DNA of 64,000 nucleotides from positions 2,632,501 to 2,696,500 of the forward strand of contig NZ_CP019344.1 in the NCBI RefSeq assembly GCF_002117125.1, read 5' to 3'. A model generated the notes under the pieces. It ran no database searches. It saw nothing but the letters and a program-made list of their open reading frames with translations, and had not been told where the DNA came from. The stretch is from Nonlabens spongiae (GTDB lineage: Bacteria > Bacteroidota > Bacteroidia > Flavobacteriales > Flavobacteriaceae). Below are positions 41,721 through 51,118 of this stretch, piece after piece. How positions within the stretch are numbered: position 1 is the first letter of the stretch; the number at the start of each line of letters is the position of its first letter. A program made the translations under genes and the position numbers.

Positions 41721-42562
41721 AATATATACTTGTTATAGTAGCCTTGATTTTCTTGGGTTGTAAAGAAACTCAAGAGCAGTCGGTTACTCAAGATGTTGCT
41801 CCTGAATGGGAGTATTCACGCACGATTACTGTTGATGGGGTCAATCCCATAGGAATCACAACCTATGGAAACTCTTTTATTCTAAGCGATGGCGATCATA
41901 ACAGAATTGTTTATGTAGATACTGCCGGCGCAATCCTTAGAGAAAGTGATGGTTTTGAGCGACCTATGCATATTGATTACGGTGCGTTTGCTGATCAAAA
42001 GTATCTTTTGATTCCTGAGTACGGGAAGGACAGCGTGGCACAGATGTACGGCAAGCAAAAGAACTATCTTGAGTTGAATGATTCTCTAGATGCGCCCGCC
42101 GCAGCAGCTATTTCTAAAGACCATATCGCGATCGCTGATTTTTATAATAATAGAATTTTAGTGAAGAGTAAGGATAGTCTGTGGAGTTTTGGAGTAGAGG
42201 GTAAGAATGATGGCGAATTCTATTACCCAACAGATGTTCAGATTTTTGGCGATCAAATTTTTGTTGCAGATGCCTATAATCATCGTGGGCAGGTTTTTGA
42301 CCTTTATGGAAAACACCTAGCTACTTTTGCTGAAAACGACTCCTTAAATGCAGCTACAGGGATTTACAAATCAAAAGGTCAAATCGCTTTAACTGATTTT
42401 GAGAATGATCGAGTCATGATTTATTCAAATAATTTTCAGAAAAAGCAGGCTTTAAGTGAAAACGTCCATAAACCTACTGATGTGCTGATAATTGGGGACA
42501 GCTTACTCTATATAACAAATTATAGGAATGGCGAGTTAGTAGAGTATAGAATGCAAGAATAA
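41717..42562 (+). CDS. NHL/beta-propeller-repeat lipoprotein
   Basis: 281 aa with lipobox LGC (Cys-15). Repeated blades of the type FADQKYLLIPEYG, HIAIADFYNNRILVK, QIFVADAYNHRGQVF and QIALTDFENDRVMIY indicate a six-bladed NHL propeller. It probably binds a ligand or partner at the cell envelope. Coupled by overlap to the two-HMA protein, so it likely works in the same metal-related process. Confidence 0.82.
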   Translation: MKYILVIVALIFLGCKETQEQSVTQDVAPEWEYSRTITVDGVNPIGITTYGNSFILSDGDHNRIVYVDTAGAILRESDGFERPMHIDYGAFADQKYLLIPEYGKDSVAQMYGKQKNYLELNDSLDAPAAAAISKDHIAIADFYNNRILVKSKDSLWSFGVEGKNDGEFYYPTDVQIFGDQIFVADAYNHRGQVFDLYGKHLATFAENDSLNAATGIYKSKGQIALTDFENDRVMIYSNNFQKKQALSENVHKPTDVLIIGDSLLYITNYRNGELVEYRMQE

Positions 42563-42579
42563 TTTTCTGAATTTATTTT

Positions 42580-42595
42580 CGCTTTCGCGAAAGCG
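42580..42595. repeat. CGCTTTCGCGAAAGCG palindrome, intergenic copy
   Basis: Perfect 16-bp palindrome 17 nt after the propeller lipoprotein gene, between convergent genes, where it could act as a hairpin. Confidence 0.9.
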
Positions 42596-42638
42596 GAATT
42601 ATCAAAGGGCGGTATAGTTAAAGAGGCTATGCCGCCTT

Positions 42639-43616
42639 TTATTTTTCACGGTCGATAACGTAATCTACCATGAGTTGAAGAGAGCTCTTATACTCTGAAT
42701 CGGGATAGGTATTCAAAATCTTGAGAGCCTCGTACTTGTACTCATACATCGACTTTACTGCGTAGTCTAGCCCACCGTTTTGCTTAACGTAGGCAATCAC
42801 TTCCTTGACCCGTTTCTTGTCGCGATTGTGTTTTTTAATACTGTTGATGAGCCACCTTTTATTTTTATCATCTGCCGTGTTGATGGAGTGGATCAAGGGG
42901 AGCGTCATTTTTTGTTCCTTGATGTCAATTCCAGTGGGTTTCCCAATGCGCTCGTTACCATAATCAAACAAGTCGTCTTTGATTTGAAAAGCAATACCGA
43001 TGAGTTCGCCAAATTTGCGCATTTTTTCCACATCCACACTTTCTGGAGCTACTGCGCACGCTCCTAAGCTACAGCATGCTGCTATGAGTGTAGCCGTTTT
43101 CATACGGATAATATCATAATAGACATCTTCTGTAATATCTAGACGTCTGGCCTTCTCGATTTGTAATAGCTCGCCTTCACTCATTTCACGTACGGCAACA
43201 CTTATGATCTGCAGCAGGTCAAAATCTTTATTATCGATACTCAATAAGAGACCCTTTGAAAGCAAGTAGTCTCCTACCAGCACGGCAATCTTGTTTTTCC
43301 AGAGCGCATTAATAGAGAAGAAACCACGCCGCTTAAAGCTGTCATCTACTACGTCGTCATGAACAAGTGTTGCGGTGTGGATAAGCTCGATAACGGAGGC
43401 ACCACGATATGTACGGTCATTTACCTGGCCTTTACCTATCATTTTAGCCACGAGAAATACAAACATGGGCCGCATTTGTTTTCCCTTCCTGTTAACGATA
43501 AAGTGAGTGATCCTATTAAGGAGCGGTATTTTGGACTGCATGGAAAGACTGAACTTTTGTTCAAAAAGTTCCATTTCATGCGCGATGGGCTGCTTGATCT
43601 GCTCCGTTACTTTCAC
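42639..43616 (-). CDS. ispB: polyprenyl (octaprenyl-type) diphosphate synthase
   Basis: 325 aa. First Asp-rich motif DDVVDD (87-92) and second motif KDDLFDYG. The GKQMRPMFVF region binds isopentenyl diphosphate. Makes the long prenyl chain of menaquinone. The chain length cannot be judged with certainty. Single gene with ATG 43616. Confidence 0.92.
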   Translation of the reverse strand: MKVTEQIKQPIAHEMELFEQKFSLSMQSKIPLLNRITHFIVNRKGKQMRPMFVFLVAKMIGKGQVNDRTYRGASVIELIHTATLVHDDVVDDSFKRRGFFSINALWKNKIAVLVGDYLLSKGLLLSIDNKDFDLLQIISVAVREMSEGELLQIEKARRLDITEDVYYDIIRMKTATLIAACCSLGACAVAPESVDVEKMRKFGELIGIAFQIKDDLFDYGNERIGKPTGIDIKEQKMTLPLIHSINTADDKNKRWLINSIKKHNRDKKRVKEVIAYVKQNGGLDYAVKSMYEYKYEALKILNTYPDSEYKSSLQLMVDYVIDREK

Positions 43617-43783
43617 GAGGTAAAGATAAGGCTGGTGTAAATATTAAACGATCAGAAAGCTAGAGTTATGTTTACTTACGCTTTTTCTAGTGGCTTAATT
43701 TAGATTTCAGATGATATTCTATGAATAACATTTTGATATGCCTAGGATTTGATTAACTTTAGCCGGATTTTAAAACAAAAATT

Positions 43784-45436
43784 ATGAAAAAAATTACTTT
43801 GATTTTAGCTCTTTGCTCTTTTTCAATGAGCTTCGCACAAATTACCTTTAGCGAGGATTTCCAGGGTCTTGCTCCCGGTGATCCACTCCCTGCCGGTTGG
43901 GCGCTTTTTAATGTAGATGGCAATACAGCAAACGCTAATGTCAACCCTGCTTACTCAACTGATGCGTGGGTTGTGACTGCTGACCAAGATGATGCAAATG
44001 ATATCACTATACAAAGCACAAGTTGGTATGATCCACCGGCAGCGTCTGATGACTGGGTTTTTACTCCAGCGATCACTCCTGTAGCTGGGGATGTCTTGAG
44101 TTGGACAGCGAGGGCTCAAGATCCTACTTTTCCTGATGGCTATGAGGTGTACGTTTCTACAGCTCAAACTACGGCAAGTGCCTTGGGAACCACTCCTATA
44201 TTCTCTACTGCAGCTGAGAATCCTGCCAATACCACTCGGACGTTTGATATGACACCTTTCGTAGGACAAACAGTTTTCATCTCTTGGAGAAATATATCAA
44301 ATGATCAGTTTTTGTTAGTGCTTGATGATATTTCAGTTAGAGTACCGCTTGTCGCAGATGCTACTCCTGTTGCCAGTAACATTCAATATTCACAGATTCC
44401 TCAAGCCCAAGGTTCTCCACAGGGAACTAGTGTTGAAGTATTCAATAATGGTGATACTCAAGTGACAAATGCTCAAGTTACACTTAACGTTATTGATCAG
44501 TCAACATCGACGACTGTCTACACAGAAACAACGGCAGCGCAAACCATCCCTGCGGAAAGTAGTGTAGTATTTACTCCTACTGGTTTCTTCCCGGCTGCAG
44601 AAGGGGATTACACTTATGAGTTCACTGCAACCATTGCAGAAACTGATGAGGTTCCTGGTAACGATACTTTGACCCAAACATTAACTGTAAGTGACGATAT
44701 TTATGCGCGTGACAATAACACCATTGATGGTTCTCTAGGGGTAGGTGCTGGTACTGCTGGCGAATTTGGTCAGCAATTTGATATCACGACGGCGACGACT
44801 TTGACTTCTATTTCAGGTCTAATTCGCAATACAGATCTTTCGCGCGATGGAGTTGTAACAACATTCAATATTTACGATACTTTTTTAGGGGTGCCTAATG
44901 TCTTGATTGCAACAAGTGATCCTTTTACCATTAATGGTGCTGATGTGTTATATACAGCCGCCCTTCCAGCTCCTGGTCTGCCACTTGCTCCTGGAACTTA
45001 TATCGCTGTCGTTGTTGAAGATACTGCGGTTGACAACATCACGGTAGGTACAAGTAACGAAGTTTTTACACCCGGAACGACTTGGGCGCAATTTACTGGT
45101 ACACCATGGGGTAACAATGAAGATTTTGGTTTTGAGGTTAGTTATATCATAAGAGCTAACTTCAACAATGTCCTTTCAATTGATGAAAATGGTGATGCAG
45201 CTGAATTTAAAATATCACTTTACCCAAATCCCGTAAAGGATAGAATCTATATCAATAATTCTAACTCTGCTCGTCTGGATAGTTATAATATTTATGACAC
45301 AACAGGTAAGCAACTGTTGAGCGGTGATTATACCGAGGCTCAAGGAATCAATGTTGAGAATCTTTCTTCTGGTATGTATCTAGTTCAGATCAAAGGTGAG
45401 TTCGGAGAATACTCACAGCAGTTTGTGAAAGAGTAG
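43784..45436 (+). CDS. T9SS-secreted protein with choice-of-anchor-J domain
   Basis: 550 aa. Signal peptide (KKITLILALCSFSMSFAQ), then a jelly-roll-like choice-of-anchor-J domain (about 20-185: FSEDFQGLAPGDPLPAGW), a CARDB-like or Ig-like region (about 190-300), further beta domains, and a type A sorting domain (about 465-550: KISLYPNPVKDRIYINN, ending GMYLVQIKGEFGEYSQQFVK). It is exported by the type IX system and probably displayed on the cell surface. Function unknown. Confidence 0.88.
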   Translation: MKKITLILALCSFSMSFAQITFSEDFQGLAPGDPLPAGWALFNVDGNTANANVNPAYSTDAWVVTADQDDANDITIQSTSWYDPPAASDDWVFTPAITPVAGDVLSWTARAQDPTFPDGYEVYVSTAQTTASALGTTPIFSTAAENPANTTRTFDMTPFVGQTVFISWRNISNDQFLLVLDDISVRVPLVADATPVASNIQYSQIPQAQGSPQGTSVEVFNNGDTQVTNAQVTLNVIDQSTSTTVYTETTAAQTIPAESSVVFTPTGFFPAAEGDYTYEFTATIAETDEVPGNDTLTQTLTVSDDIYARDNNTIDGSLGVGAGTAGEFGQQFDITTATTLTSISGLIRNTDLSRDGVVTTFNIYDTFLGVPNVLIATSDPFTINGADVLYTAALPAPGLPLAPGTYIAVVVEDTAVDNITVGTSNEVFTPGTTWAQFTGTPWGNNEDFGFEVSYIIRANFNNVLSIDENGDAAEFKISLYPNPVKDRIYINNSNSARLDSYNIYDTTGKQLLSGDYTEAQGINVENLSSGMYLVQIKGEFGEYSQQFVKE

Positions 45437-45470
45437 TATTTCAAATAAACAACTATATTGTGTAGTTCGA

Positions 45471-45502
45471 AGCCATCTCAATTGCGAGATGGCTTTTTTT
45501 TT
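45471..45502 (+). terminator. terminator of the anchor-J protein gene
   Basis: AGCCATCTC (45471-45479) pairs with GAGATGGCT (45486-45494), followed by eight T. Confidence 0.85.
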
Positions 45503-45522
45503 GGAATTTATTGTTGAGTATA

Positions 45523-45538
45523 CGCTTTCGCGAAAGCG
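45523..45538. repeat. CGCTTTCGCGAAAGCG palindrome, intergenic copy
   Basis: Perfect 16-bp palindrome between a terminator and the end of rlmN. Confidence 0.9.
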
Positions 45539-45549
45539 AAACTTGTCAA

Positions 45550-46590
45550 TTACTCTTTGTTAGCTAATTGTCCACATGCAGCATCGATATCCTTACCTCT
45601 GCTACGACGTACGTTTACAATAATATTGTTTTTCTCAAGTTGTCGCTCATACATATCGATTGACTTCTTTGAGGCTTGCTCAAAGCGAGGATCGTCAATA
45701 GAGTTATATTCTATGATATTGACCTTACAAGGGATCAGTTTGCAGAATTTTACGAGTTCATGAACATCTTCCTCGTTATCATTGATTCCTTTCCAGACCA
45801 CGTACTCATAAGTAACCCGTGATCCAGTTTTTTCATACCAGTATTTAAGCGCCTCCTTAATATCAGTTAACGGAAATTGTTTGTTGAAAGGCATGATTTT
45901 CTCTCGCTTCTCATCTATGGCGCTGTGCAGAGATAAGGCAAGGTGAAACTTAGGCTCTTCATCAGCAAGTTTCTTGATCATTTTAGGCACTCCACTCGTA
46001 GATACGGTAATGCGCTTGGGAGACATATTTAAACCATCTGGGCTGGTGATTTTTTCAATAGACTTGATAACGTTGTTATAGTTCATGAGTGGTTCCCCCA
46101 TTCCCATAAAAACGATGTTTGATAGCGGTCTGTTGTTGTACAACCTACTTTGCTGGTCTATTGCTACCACCTGATCAAAGATTTCATCAGGATTAAGGTT
46201 ACGCATGCGCTTAAGTCTTGCAGTAGCACAAAATTCACAGTTCAAGCTACAGCCCACCTGAGAAGATACGCAGGCCGTAGATCGTGTGTCTGTAGGAATC
46301 ATAACCGACTCTACGGTCAGGCCATCGTGCAGTTTCACGGCATTTTTAATGGTCCCATCTGTACTGCGTTGCATTTTGTCAACTCTTATGTGATTGATTA
46401 CAAAATGCTCTTTCAGGAAGTCTCGCGTTTTCAAAGAAATATTTGTCATGTCTTCAAAATCATGAGCGCCTTTCTTCCACAGCCAGTCGTATACCTGATT
46501 GCCTCTAAATGCAGACTCTCCGTGAGATTTGAAAAATGACCTCAGTTCCTCTAGAGATAATGATCTTATATCTTTTTGCTTAAAATCCAA
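45550..46590 (-). CDS. rlmN: 23S rRNA (A2503-C2) / tRNA A37 methyltransferase RlmN
   Basis: 346 aa. Radical SAM cluster C114-x3-C118-x2-C121 (GCSLNCEFCATARL), catalytic C339 near the C-terminus (DIDAACGQLA), and MGMGEPLMNYNNV with the SAM-binding glycine region. The start appears to be TTG at 46590: no ATG precedes the usual N-terminus KQKDIRSLSLEELRSFF. Length is normal. Confidence 0.95.
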   Translation of the reverse strand: MDFKQKDIRSLSLEELRSFFKSHGESAFRGNQVYDWLWKKGAHDFEDMTNISLKTRDFLKEHFVINHIRVDKMQRSTDGTIKNAVKLHDGLTVESVMIPTDTRSTACVSSQVGCSLNCEFCATARLKRMRNLNPDEIFDQVVAIDQQSRLYNNRPLSNIVFMGMGEPLMNYNNVIKSIEKITSPDGLNMSPKRITVSTSGVPKMIKKLADEEPKFHLALSLHSAIDEKREKIMPFNKQFPLTDIKEALKYWYEKTGSRVTYEYVVWKGINDNEEDVHELVKFCKLIPCKVNIIEYNSIDDPRFEQASKKSIDMYERQLEKNNIIVNVRRSRGKDIDAACGQLANKE

Positions 46591-46601
46591 AAACTTACAA
46601 A

Positions 46602-46636
46602 TGAAAAACGCTGCAAAACTAAGGTTTTACAGCGTT
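46602..46636 (-). terminator. terminator of the T9SS protease gene
   Basis: On the minus strand AACGCTG pairs with CAGCGTT and, inside it, AAAAC with GTTTT (one mismatch, loop CTTA), followed by TTTTT. Confidence 0.75.
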
Positions 46637-46658
46637 CTTTACTTTAATATAGATAAAC

Positions 46659-48332
46659 TTATTCTTTAACCACCTTTAAAACAGTTGTAGCATTTTCTGC
46701 CGTGACTTTAATGAAGTAGATGCCGCTCGCATATTGTGATAAATTAATTGTGTTAGAGCCTGCAACGACTTCTGAGGACTTGATCATTTTTCCTGATAGG
46801 GTAAGAACACTGTATTTAGCGTTGCGATCAGTTTCAAGGTTTATGATTCCGCTTGTGGGGTTGGGAAACAATGAAATTTGAAATGGACTTTCAACGTCAT
46901 CTACTCCAAGTGTGTTTTCAAAGCTTCCGTCTAAAGTTGTAGCACCACTATTATCAGGATCTAGCCATTCTCTTAGCCTTCTTGCAGAATTGAAACCCGA
47001 ACTCCAACTGACACTCATTTTTCCATACCAGTCCTCTTGATTGTTATCATTTATTCCTGAACAAGCTGCTCCACCACCCAGTAATTGACCTACAATCCGA
47101 CCTTGTGGATCTATGAGACAACTACCACTACTACCACCTTCAGTAACTCCATAATCCCAGTTGGCCACCCTCCAGCATTGAATACCAGATACAGTTATGG
47201 ATGAGACAGTGCGGTCATATCGACTCAGTTTCATAATATCCCCAGATGGATGATGCATCCCTAATTGAGAACTTGAGGGTACAGGGGAATTGTTCCAGCC
47301 TGCATAATAAAGATTCCAGCTAGAAGGTGGAGTTTGATTAAGCTCGAATAGTGCTACGTCACTAGCATATCGATTTGCCCTCAAAGTCATTCCAGAGACA
47401 ATCCTTGAGGAAAAGGTCGGTCCTTGAGTATTAGAAAAAGTTGCACAGTCAGGCGTGTTTGTGAACCAATCAAAACCGACAGCCCAATTATTACTAGGAT
47501 AGTTAGAGCCAAATCCATCAGGAACATTACCTAAACAATGATTGGCTGTTAAAAAATAAGGAGTTCCATCTTCTCTTACGTTATTAACCAGCGTACCGGT
47601 ACAGGATGTACTACCTCCGACTATTATAACTCCTACAGCATGTCTATAGTTATCGCGTACATTAGTCCAATCTACTCCATTAGTGCTTCCTAAGTTAGGA
47701 TCACACATAACATCTACATTACAGGCTCCTGAATCATTCAAAGCCTTTTGATATTTAATTGTGGGATCAGCAAAAGGTTTATAGCCATGAACTACTTCAC
47801 TTATAGAAATACGCCCTAAATTTTTGACGTCCTTAGGCTCGTAATATTCTAGCCAGACATTATCACCATGAACGACCCATGTTCCTAACACACCATCATC
47901 TTGATTTTCTTTAAATGTATAAGGCCCGATTTTACTGGAGCGATCATCAGAGTAAATATATAGCTCCCCACCTTCAGGCAAACTATATCTATTCATAAGG
48001 AAATTTAGAGATCTAGCTCCAGCAGAATAAATGTTTAGAGTCCATATCCGATCACCATTTTTTAATTCTGTCCACTTTCCTGAATTAAATAAGTTAAATG
48101 ACACATCAATATTCTCTCCGAATTTGTAAGGCTTTTTAAATTCTTCAATAAGAGCTAGACTATCCTCTCGAATTAGTTTGGCTTCATCTACAAATGGCAT
48201 TATTTCCGTCTCTTGTTCAAAAGAGATTCCTAAATCCCAGCTTTTTGGGTTCTTATCATCAGATACCTGAGCTGAAGTAAATAGTATGATATTTGTGAAA
48301 AATACAATTGTAAGTAAAAGTCTTAACTTCAT
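46659..48332 (-). CDS. T9SS-secreted trypsin-like serine endopeptidase
   Basis: 557 aa. Signal peptide, a beta-rich prodomain (about 20-190), then a chymotrypsin-fold protease related to lysyl endopeptidase. Catalytic His in FLTANHCLGN, Asp in ASDVALFELN and Ser in TEGGSSGSCLI are all present, with several Cys for disulfides. A type A sorting domain ends the protein (FQISLFPNPTSGIINLE, ending GIYFIKVTAENATTVLKVVK). Secreted protein degradation, typical of marine flavobacteria. Confidence 0.9.
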   Translation of the reverse strand: MKLRLLLTIVFFTNIILFTSAQVSDDKNPKSWDLGISFEQETEIMPFVDEAKLIREDSLALIEEFKKPYKFGENIDVSFNLFNSGKWTELKNGDRIWTLNIYSAGARSLNFLMNRYSLPEGGELYIYSDDRSSKIGPYTFKENQDDGVLGTWVVHGDNVWLEYYEPKDVKNLGRISISEVVHGYKPFADPTIKYQKALNDSGACNVDVMCDPNLGSTNGVDWTNVRDNYRHAVGVIIVGGSTSCTGTLVNNVREDGTPYFLTANHCLGNVPDGFGSNYPSNNWAVGFDWFTNTPDCATFSNTQGPTFSSRIVSGMTLRANRYASDVALFELNQTPPSSWNLYYAGWNNSPVPSSSQLGMHHPSGDIMKLSRYDRTVSSITVSGIQCWRVANWDYGVTEGGSSGSCLIDPQGRIVGQLLGGGAACSGINDNNQEDWYGKMSVSWSSGFNSARRLREWLDPDNSGATTLDGSFENTLGVDDVESPFQISLFPNPTSGIINLETDRNAKYSVLTLSGKMIKSSEVVAGSNTINLSQYASGIYFIKVTAENATTVLKVVKE

Positions 48333-48349
48333 AAGAGTAGTTTAAAATA

Positions 48350-48383
48350 AAAAGCCCCTAAATGTAAACATTTAGGGGCTTTT
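48350..48383. terminator. strong bidirectional terminator between queA and the protease gene
   Basis: AAAAGCCCCTAAATG (48350-48364) pairs perfectly over 15 bp with CATTTAGGGGCTTTT (48369-48383). It lies downstream of queA on the minus strand. Confidence 0.85.
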
Positions 48384-48401
48384 TATAACAGTTTCTAGTA
48401 A

Positions 48402-49454
48402 TTAATATATAATTAGCATGGCGTCACCGTAAGTACTGAAATTGTACTCCTCCTTAATAGCGAGCTCATAGGCCTTTTTTAAGAGATCGTAACCAGCGAA
48501 TGCCGCGGCTTGCATCATGAGAGTAGATTTAGGCGGATGGAAGTTTGTGATCATCGCATCTGCAATCGCAAATTCATAACTCGGGAAAATAAATTTATTA
48601 GTCCAGCCATCAAATGGATTCAAATGACCATCACTGCTTACACTACTTTCCATGGTTCTCATGGTGGTAGTTCCCACTACACAGATTTTCTTTTTGTTAT
48701 CAATTGCCTTGTTGACTATGTCGCAAGTTTCTTGAGTGATAAAAGCTTGCTCGCTGTCCATTTTATGCTTACTGAGATCTTCTACTTCTACCGGAGCAAA
48801 AGTACCCAGACCTATATGCATGGTAACTGATGTGCGTTTTACTCCTTTAATCTCCATACGCTTAAGCAAATGTTTAGAGAAATGTAGACCTGCTATAGGA
48901 GCTGCCACAGCTCCTTCATTCTGAGCAAATATGGTTTGATAGCGTTCCTCATCATCTTCTTCAACATCACGGTCTAATTCTTTGGGAAGCGGTGTTTCAC
49001 CAAGATCGTTGAGCGCCTTTCTGAATTCTTCATAGCTTCCATCGTATAAGAACCTTAAAGTCCTACCTCTCGAAGTGGTGTTATCGATAACTTCAGCTAC
49101 GAGACTCTCATCTTCACCAAAATAGAGCTTGTTACCTATACGTATCTTACGAGCTGGATCTACAAGCACATCCCACAGCTTAGTTGTAGGGTTAAGTTCT
49201 CGTAAAAGAAACACCTCAATCCGGGCATTGGTTTTTTCTTTGTTACCATAAAGTCTCGCAGGGAAGACCTTAGTGTCATTCATCACAAAAACATCATCTT
49301 CCTCAAAGTAGTCTAAGACATCCTTGAACATTTTATGCTCAATTTCACCCGTCTTAGGGTGTAGCACCATAAGTTTTGACTCGTCTCTATTAAGTGGCGG
49401 ATGTTTGGCAATGCGCTCCTCTGGAAGGTCAAAGCCGAACTGTGATAGTTTCAT
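48402..49454 (-). CDS. queA: S-adenosylmethionine:tRNA ribosyltransferase-isomerase
   Basis: 350 aa, full length. Transfers the ribosyl part of SAM to preQ1 in tRNA to form epoxyqueuosine. Family motifs: [52 protein letters not shown] and [11 protein letters not shown]. Together with queD at the left edge it shows queuosine synthesis in this organism. Confidence 0.95.
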   Translation of the reverse strand: MKLSQFGFDLPEERIAKHPPLNRDESKLMVLHPKTGEIEHKMFKDVLDYFEEDDVFVMNDTKVFPARLYGNKEKTNARIEVFLLRELNPTTKLWDVLVDPARKIRIGNKLYFGEDESLVAEVIDNTTSRGRTLRFLYDGSYEEFRKALNDLGETPLPKELDRDVEEDDEERYQTIFAQNEGAVAAPIAGLHFSKHLLKRMEIKGVKRTSVTMHIGLGTFAPVEVEDLSKHKMDSEQAFITQETCDIVNKAIDNKKKICVVGTTTMRTMESSVSSDGHLNPFDGWTNKFIFPSYEFAIADAMITNFHPPKSTLMMQAAAFAGYDLLKKAYELAIKEEYNFSTYGDAMLIIY

Positions 49455-49477
49455 TCAGAATTATTTGAAATAAGCAG

Positions 49478-49509
49478 CAAAGATACAATTCTGAGATAGG
49501 GGTTGTCAA
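49478..49509 (-). promoter_or_regulatory. promoter of queA
   Basis: On the minus strand TTG (49509-49507), a 21-nt spacer and TATCTTTG (49485-49478), 23 nt before the ATG. Confidence 0.6.
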
Positions 49510-49522
49510 GTCTTTTCACGTT

Positions 49523-50788
49523 TTATATGACAGAAATCCCTACACCGTAGCATTTTAAGTCTTCCCAAAATGTAGGATAGCTCTTGGAAACGACACCCGC
49601 ATCTTTGATAACAAGAGATGTCTTTGCACAAAGTGGAGCAAAGGCCATTGCCATCCTATGATCATGGAAAGTGTCAACTATGACATCTTTCTTGAAGCTT
49701 TTAGATCGATCATGACGCATTTTGATATCGTTGTGGCTTGTGGTGATCTCGTCCCGATAGCTATCGGGATTGCGAAAGCGGGAACCCACCATCTTCATTG
49801 CCTCAATACGGTCTGTTTCCTTGACTTTTAAAGTATGCAAACCTGTAAAATGAAGATCTATGCCAAGCCCCAGACAAGTGGCAAAAACTGTTTGTGCCTG
49901 ATCAGGAATATCTGTGAAGTCCAGATTTAGTTGCTCTGGCAATATCTTTTCATACTTACGCAAATGCAACGTCGTACCTTCAAAATATGTGCGGACTCCA
50001 AAATGCTGATAGATCTCCACGATCTTTGAATCTCCTTGCAATGATGGATTTTTAAAGTGATTGAGTTTCATCTCAAAACCAGGCTCTTGCAACGCTGTCC
50101 AGCTGTACCAGTATCCTGCACTGCTCCAGTCAGATTCTACTGTGTATCGACCTGTAATTCTCGAGCTTTGCATTTGCACAGTGACAAATGTGGCATTTTT
50201 GTTTTCATTCCACCCTACCGAGACGCCCAGGTTTTCTAGAATCGCACAGGTCATCTTCAAATAGGGAACAGAGGTTAGGTTTTTGATCTCAAGCTGCAGG
50301 CCGTTTTCCAGAGAAGCACCTATAAGCAGGAGAGCCGTTAAAAATTGACTGGAAACGCTACCATCTATCTCAAGCTTTTCACTTTTTAATGATTGACCGT
50401 GAATTTTGAGAGGTGGAAATCCTTCCTTTTCAAGATAAGTAATTTGAGCTCCCAGTTTGTTGAGTGCTTCCACAAGAATGCCTATGGGACGTTGCTTCAT
50501 GCGGTCACTGCCGGTCAAAATCACTTCTTTGCCTGGCTGTGCCGCAAAATATGCGGTACCAAATCGCATGGCAGTGCCTGCATGCCCTATGTCTAAAACC
50601 TTATTTTGACTATTTAATACTTTATCGAGATATTTTGTGTCGTCGCTTGTAGAAAGGTTTTCGATCTCTATAGATTCAAATAGTTTTTTAAGAATCAAAA
50701 GCCTATTGCTCTCACTTTTTGATCCACTTATGGTGAGTTGCTTGAGATCGTAGAGCTGCGCAGCTTGATGATCCAACTTTAAATCCAT
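49523..50788 (-). CDS. aroA: 5-enolpyruvylshikimate-3-phosphate synthase, with a repeat-coded insert
   Basis: 421 aa. Transfers enolpyruvyl from PEP to shikimate-3-phosphate. Motifs: ISGSKSESNRLLIL (normally SGSKS-x-x-R), GHAGTAMRF, VSSQFLTALLL, VKETDRIEAM and DHRMAMAFAPL. Between TDRIEAMKM and EITTSHNDI lies a segment VGSRFRNPDSYRD encoded by the compound repeat (49749-49780), making this loop repeat-derived. First base of a group with the MazG-like gene, dtd and rsgA on the same strand. Confidence 0.93.
   Translation of the reverse strand: MDLKLDHQAAQLYDLKQLTISGSKSESNRLLILKKLFESIEIENLSTSDDTKYLDKVLNSQNKVLDIGHAGTAMRFGTAYFAAQPGKEVILTGSDRMKQRPIGILVEALNKLGAQITYLEKEGFPPLKIHGQSLKSEKLEIDGSVSSQFLTALLLIGASLENGLQLEIKNLTSVPYLKMTCAILENLGVSVGWNENKNATFVTVQMQSSRITGRYTVESDWSSAGYWYSWTALQEPGFEMKLNHFKNPSLQGDSKIVEIYQHFGVRTYFEGTTLHLRKYEKILPEQLNLDFTDIPDQAQTVFATCLGLGIDLHFTGLHTLKVKETDRIEAMKMVGSRFRNPDSYRDEITTSHNDIKMRHDRSKSFKKDVIVDTFHDHRMAMAFAPLCAKTSLVIKDAGVVSKSYPTFWEDLKCYGVGISVI
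49749..49782 (-). repeat. compound palindromic repeat inside aroA
   Basis: TCCCGATAGCTATCGGGA (49752-49769) is an 18-bp palindrome directly joined to TTGCGAAAGCGGG, a changed half of the CTTTCGCGAAAG palindrome. It matches the intergenic copy at 38382-38413 in inverse orientation. Confidence 0.75.
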
Positions 50789-50791
50789 GAG

Positions 50792-51118
50792 CTACTTAAG
50801 TTTTTCATTGCTATGATGGCGATCGTGGTCTCTTTCTGTTTTGAGTTGCAGTTTTTTTGCAAATGCAGCTTCTAGATCAGTATCAGTTTGATTTGCCAGA
50901 CACAATACTACAAACATAACATCTGCCAGCTCTTCTCCTAAGTCTTTCTGTTTATCGCTTTCCTTTTCGCTTTGCTCGCCATACCGGCGTGCAATGATTC
51001 TCGCTACCTCACCTACCTCCTCTGTTAGCTGGGCCATATTAGTCAGCTCATTAAAGTATCTAACGCCGTGGTTTTTGATCCAGTCGTCAACTTGTTTTTG
51101 GGATTCTTTCAGGCTCAT
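50792..51118 (-). CDS. MazG-like nucleotide pyrophosphohydrolase
   Basis: 108 aa. The all-alpha NTP-pyrophosphatase motif is present: QLTEEVGEVARIIARR (ExxE) and DLGEELADVMFVVLCLAN (ExxD). These small enzymes hydrolyse non-canonical or surplus nucleoside triphosphates to monophosphates. ATG 51118 shares a base with the dtd stop, so they are coupled. Confidence 0.88.
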   Translation of the reverse strand: MSLKESQKQVDDWIKNHGVRYFNELTNMAQLTEEVGEVARIIARRYGEQSEKESDKQKDLGEELADVMFVVLCLANQTDTDLEAAFAKKLQLKTERDHDRHHSNEKLK

